The translations under genes and the position numbers were made by a program. A DNA stretch of 8,725 nt, taken from Desulfobacterales bacterium (lineage in GTDB: Bacteria > Desulfobacterota > Desulfobacteria > Desulfobacterales > JAHIVH01). Positions 7,091-8,725 of the stretch are shown one piece after another (the first letter of the stretch is position 1; the number at the start of each line of letters is the position of its first letter). Below the pieces are notes generated by a model. That model did not search any database, was not told the DNA's origin, and was given only the letters and a program-made list of their open reading frames with translations. The stretch covers positions 1 to 8,725 of the forward strand of contig JAGVHJ010000442.1 in assembly GCA_020056645.1 (NCBI GenBank), written 5' to 3'.

Positions 7091-7261
7091 ATGTTTCCGT
7101 TTTCATTTGAATGGGCGTGGGATATGGCGCACTATGTATTCCTGGGCGGCATGTGGTATGCAATCGGTATTATTTCCGCAGGACTCTCCTATTGCATTGG
7201 CAAGGCGCTTCTGGATACGGTCGCGGGCAAAGGCCATGACCATGGAGGAGACCACCACTAA
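7091..7261 (+). CDS. Small single-span membrane protein with histidine-rich tail, last gene of the qrc unit
   Basis: This 56-residue frame is too short for many gene finders. An excellent ribosome binding site precedes it, it starts 24 bases after the qrcD stop, and a strong terminator begins 49 bases after its own stop, so it sits inside the same transcription unit. The N-terminus is aromatic and acidic (MFPFSFEWAWDMAHY, 1-15). A hydrophobic helix follows (about 16-37: VFLGG, then MWYAIGIISAGLSYCIG), then an amphipathic Lys/Asp segment (KALLDTVAGK, 38-47) and a tail with four His (GHDHGGDHH, 48-56). The positive charges lie after the helix, suggesting the C-terminus faces the cytoplasm. I do not recognise a named family. 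By position it could be an accessory subunit of Qrc, comparable to the tiny subunits of other quinone enzymes, or an assembly factor. That role is inference only. Confidence 0.72.
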   Translation: MFPFSFEWAWDMAHYVFLGGMWYAIGIISAGLSYCIGKALLDTVAGKGHDHGGDHH

Positions 7262-7310
7262 CCTTCTCGGGGATCTTTCTGTTGATTCATCCCTCTTTAC
7301 TGTTTAACCC

Positions 7311-7343
7311 AAAGCGCTTCCTGAAAAAGGAAGCGCTTTTTTT
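7311..7343 (+). terminator. Rho-independent terminator of the qrc unit
   Basis: AAAGCGCTTCC (7311-7321) pairs perfectly with GGAAGCGCTTT (7329-7339) around a seven-base loop (TGAAAAA). The 3' arm continues as a run of seven T (7337-7343). The perfect 11-base-pair stem and T tail make this a textbook intrinsic terminator on the + strand. It marks the end of the qrc unit and separates it from murA. Confidence 0.92.
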
Positions 7344-7474
7344 CTATCCGGTTCTTGCCTCCTCCCCCCATTTCAGGATAAGATCCGTTTTTATTACACC
7401 ACGATCTCCCACTCAGTGACCGGATGATCGCCTTCTTTCATGTAACTCATTTTTTTATTTAAGGATTCTATTAT
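7344..7474 (+). promoter_or_regulatory. murA upstream region with weak promoter candidate and ribosome binding site
   Basis: Because a strong terminator precedes it, this gap probably holds the murA promoter. The best pair I find is TTGCCT (7355-7360) and GATAAG (7378-7383) with a 17-base spacer, each matching consensus at about four of six positions, so the call is weak. AAGGA at 7461-7465 lies nine bases before the murA ATG at 7475 and is a convincing ribosome binding site. I see no small gene or riboswitch-like structure. Confidence 0.3.
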
Positions 7475-8725
7475 ATGGATAAAATCATGGTTGAAGGGAA
7501 ACGCCCCTTGAACGGTGAAGTCGCCATCAGCGGTTCCAAGAACGCCGCTCTCCCCATACTCGTTTCCTCTCTTCTTTCGGAGGGCGTCTCCACCTATCAC
7601 AATGTTCCTGATCTGAAAGACATCAAAAGCATCCTCATGCTTCTTTCGGATCTTGGCGCTAAAATCGAGACAAACGGATCAAGCGTGGAGATCGATGCCC
7701 GTCATATCACTAAATACGAGGCCCCCTATGATCTTGTCAGGAAGATGCGGGCCTCCATCCTTGTACTGGGCCCCCTTGTGGCCCGGCTGAAAAAGGCAAA
7801 AGTTTCACTTCCTGGGGGCTGCGCCATAGGAGAGCGGCCCGTGAACTTTCATCTGGCCGGGCTTGCCTGTCTGGGTGCGGAGATCGGTCTCAGCCATGGA
7901 TATATCGAAGCCACCACCCACGGCCTCAAGGGGGGGGACATCTACTTTGACATTCCTTCCGTGACCGGTACAGAAAACCTCATGATGGCGGCGGTTCTTG
8001 CGGAAGGCACAACCATCTTGAGAAATGCGGCAAGGGAGCCGGAGGTTAACGCCCTGGCGGAAACGCTCATTAACATGGGCGCAAAAATTGAAGGGACCGG
8101 TACATCCACCATCACCATTCAAGGCGTGAGCGCACTCAAACCTGTCACCTGCACCATCATTCCGGACCGAATCGAAGCCGGCACCTTCATGGTTGCTGCG
8201 GCTCTGACACAGGGTGATATTCTCTTGAATCGATGTGAACCCGCCCACATGGAAAATATCATTCATAAGCTGAAACTCACCGGCGCCGAAGTCACTCAGG
8301 AAGGAAAGAGCCTACGGGTGCGGGGGAGCGACGTCATCGAAAGCATCGATATCAAAACGCTCCCCTTCCCTGGATTTCCCACGGACATGCAGGCTCAGTT
8401 CATGGTGCTCATGGCGGTTTCAAATGGATTGAGCGTGATCTCAGAAACCATCTTCGAAAACAGGTTTATCCATGTAAGCGAATTGAAACGCATGGGCGCG
8501 GACATCATCCTTTCCAAAGGAAACGTCGCCCTGGTGAAAGGAGTGAAAGAGATTTCGGGAGCGCCGGTGATGGCCTCCGATTTGCGGGCCTCCGCATCCC
8601 TTGTTTTAGCCGGCCTTGTGGCTAAGGGACGAACCGAAATCAACCGGGTCTATCATCTGGACCGGGGATATGAATCCATCGAGGAAAAATTCCAAAAACT
8701 CGGCGCTTCCATCTGGCGGGTCAAA
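7475..8725 (+). CDS. murA: MurA, UDP-N-acetylglucosamine 1-carboxyvinyltransferase, cut by the window's 3' end
   Basis: MurA transfers enolpyruvate from phosphoenolpyruvate to UDP-GlcNAc, the first committed step of peptidoglycan synthesis in the cytoplasm. The frame runs for 417 codons to the last base without a stop. Since family members are about 417-420 residues and the sequence ends in ASIWRVK, like the usual C-terminus, only the stop or a codon or two should be missing. Visible landmarks are ISGSKNAALPIL (18-29, with Lys22 and Asn23), the active-site loop PGGCAIGERP (113-122) with Cys116 equivalent to the catalytic E. coli Cys115, the PDRIEAGTF segment, PFPGFPTDMQAQF, SETIFENR and the late DLRASASLVLAG segment. 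Having Cys rather than Asp in the loop is the form normally inhibited by fosfomycin. An in-frame ATG at 7487 is possible, but the ribosome binding site and family N-terminus favour 7475. It is a housekeeping gene outside the qrc unit. Confidence 0.96.
   Translation, partial: MDKIMVEGKRPLNGEVAISGSKNAALPILVSSLLSEGVSTYHNVPDLKDIKSILMLLSDLGAKIETNGSSVEIDARHITKYEAPYDLVRKMRASILVLGPLVARLKKAKVSLPGGCAIGERPVNFHLAGLACLGAEIGLSHGYIEATTHGLKGGDIYFDIPSVTGTENLMMAAVLAEGTTILRNAAREPEVNALAETLINMGAKIEGTGTSTITIQGVSALKPVTCTIIPDRIEAGTFMVAAALTQGDILLNRCEPAHMENIIHKLKLTGAEVTQEGKSLRVRGSDVIESIDIKTLPFPGFPTDMQAQFMVLMAVSNGLSVISETIFENRFIHVSELKRMGADIILSKGNVALVKGVKEISGAPVMASDLRASASLVLAGLVAKGRTEINRVYHLDRGYESIEEKFQKLGASIWRVK

Noticed and set aside
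7107..7307. 66-codon + strand frame overlapping the small gene after qrcD
   Set aside because: It lacks its own ribosome binding site and its translation is not membrane-like. The alternative frame starting at 7091 has AAGGAG at good spacing and a coherent membrane-protein composition.

Overview
This window looks like chromosomal DNA of a sulfate-reducing bacterium of the Desulfobacterota (former Deltaproteobacteria). The evidence is a complete four-gene set matching the Qrc menaquinone reductase (multiheme cytochrome c, molybdopterin-oxidoreductase-like protein, four-cluster ferredoxin-type protein, NrfD-type membrane protein), a complex characterised in Desulfovibrio vulgaris and known mainly from sulfate reducers. 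All genes lie on the + strand with moderate GC content, and I see no mobile elements, CRISPR arrays, tRNA or rRNA. The family calls come from motifs and remembered family features. No database search was run.

Layout. Bases 1-978 hold the 3' part of a ResB-type gene, and 1030-1863 a CcsB/ResC-type gene; together these are the System II machinery that attaches heme to c-type cytochromes outside the membrane. A 111-base gap with a weak promoter candidate follows. Then come qrcA (1975-2625), qrcB (2674-4860), qrcC (4879-5718) and qrcD (5822-7066), and then a 56-codon gene (7091-7261) for a single-span, histidine-tailed membrane protein that is easy to miss. A strong intrinsic terminator (7311-7343) closes this unit. 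After a 131-base gap, murA (7475 to the window end) starts as a separate unit and runs off the edge, probably only a codon or so short of its stop.

How the genes work together. By analogy with characterised Qrc, periplasmic hydrogenases and formate dehydrogenases pass electrons to a soluble tetraheme cytochrome c3, which hands them to QrcA. Electrons then cross the QrcB/QrcC iron-sulfur chain and reduce menaquinone at QrcD, feeding the membrane complexes of sulfate respiration. The ResB/CcsB pair upstream would mature the hemes of QrcA and other cytochromes, so the neighbourhood makes functional sense even if the two sets are transcribed separately.

The most interesting points are the small conserved-looking membrane protein at the end of the qrc unit (a possible fifth subunit or assembly factor), the lone cysteine in QrcA that could bear on a sixth heme, and the loss of molybdenum-site residues in QrcB while a Tat signal and an N-terminal cluster site remain. 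This is mainly a known system with a few under-described details, not a wholly new one.
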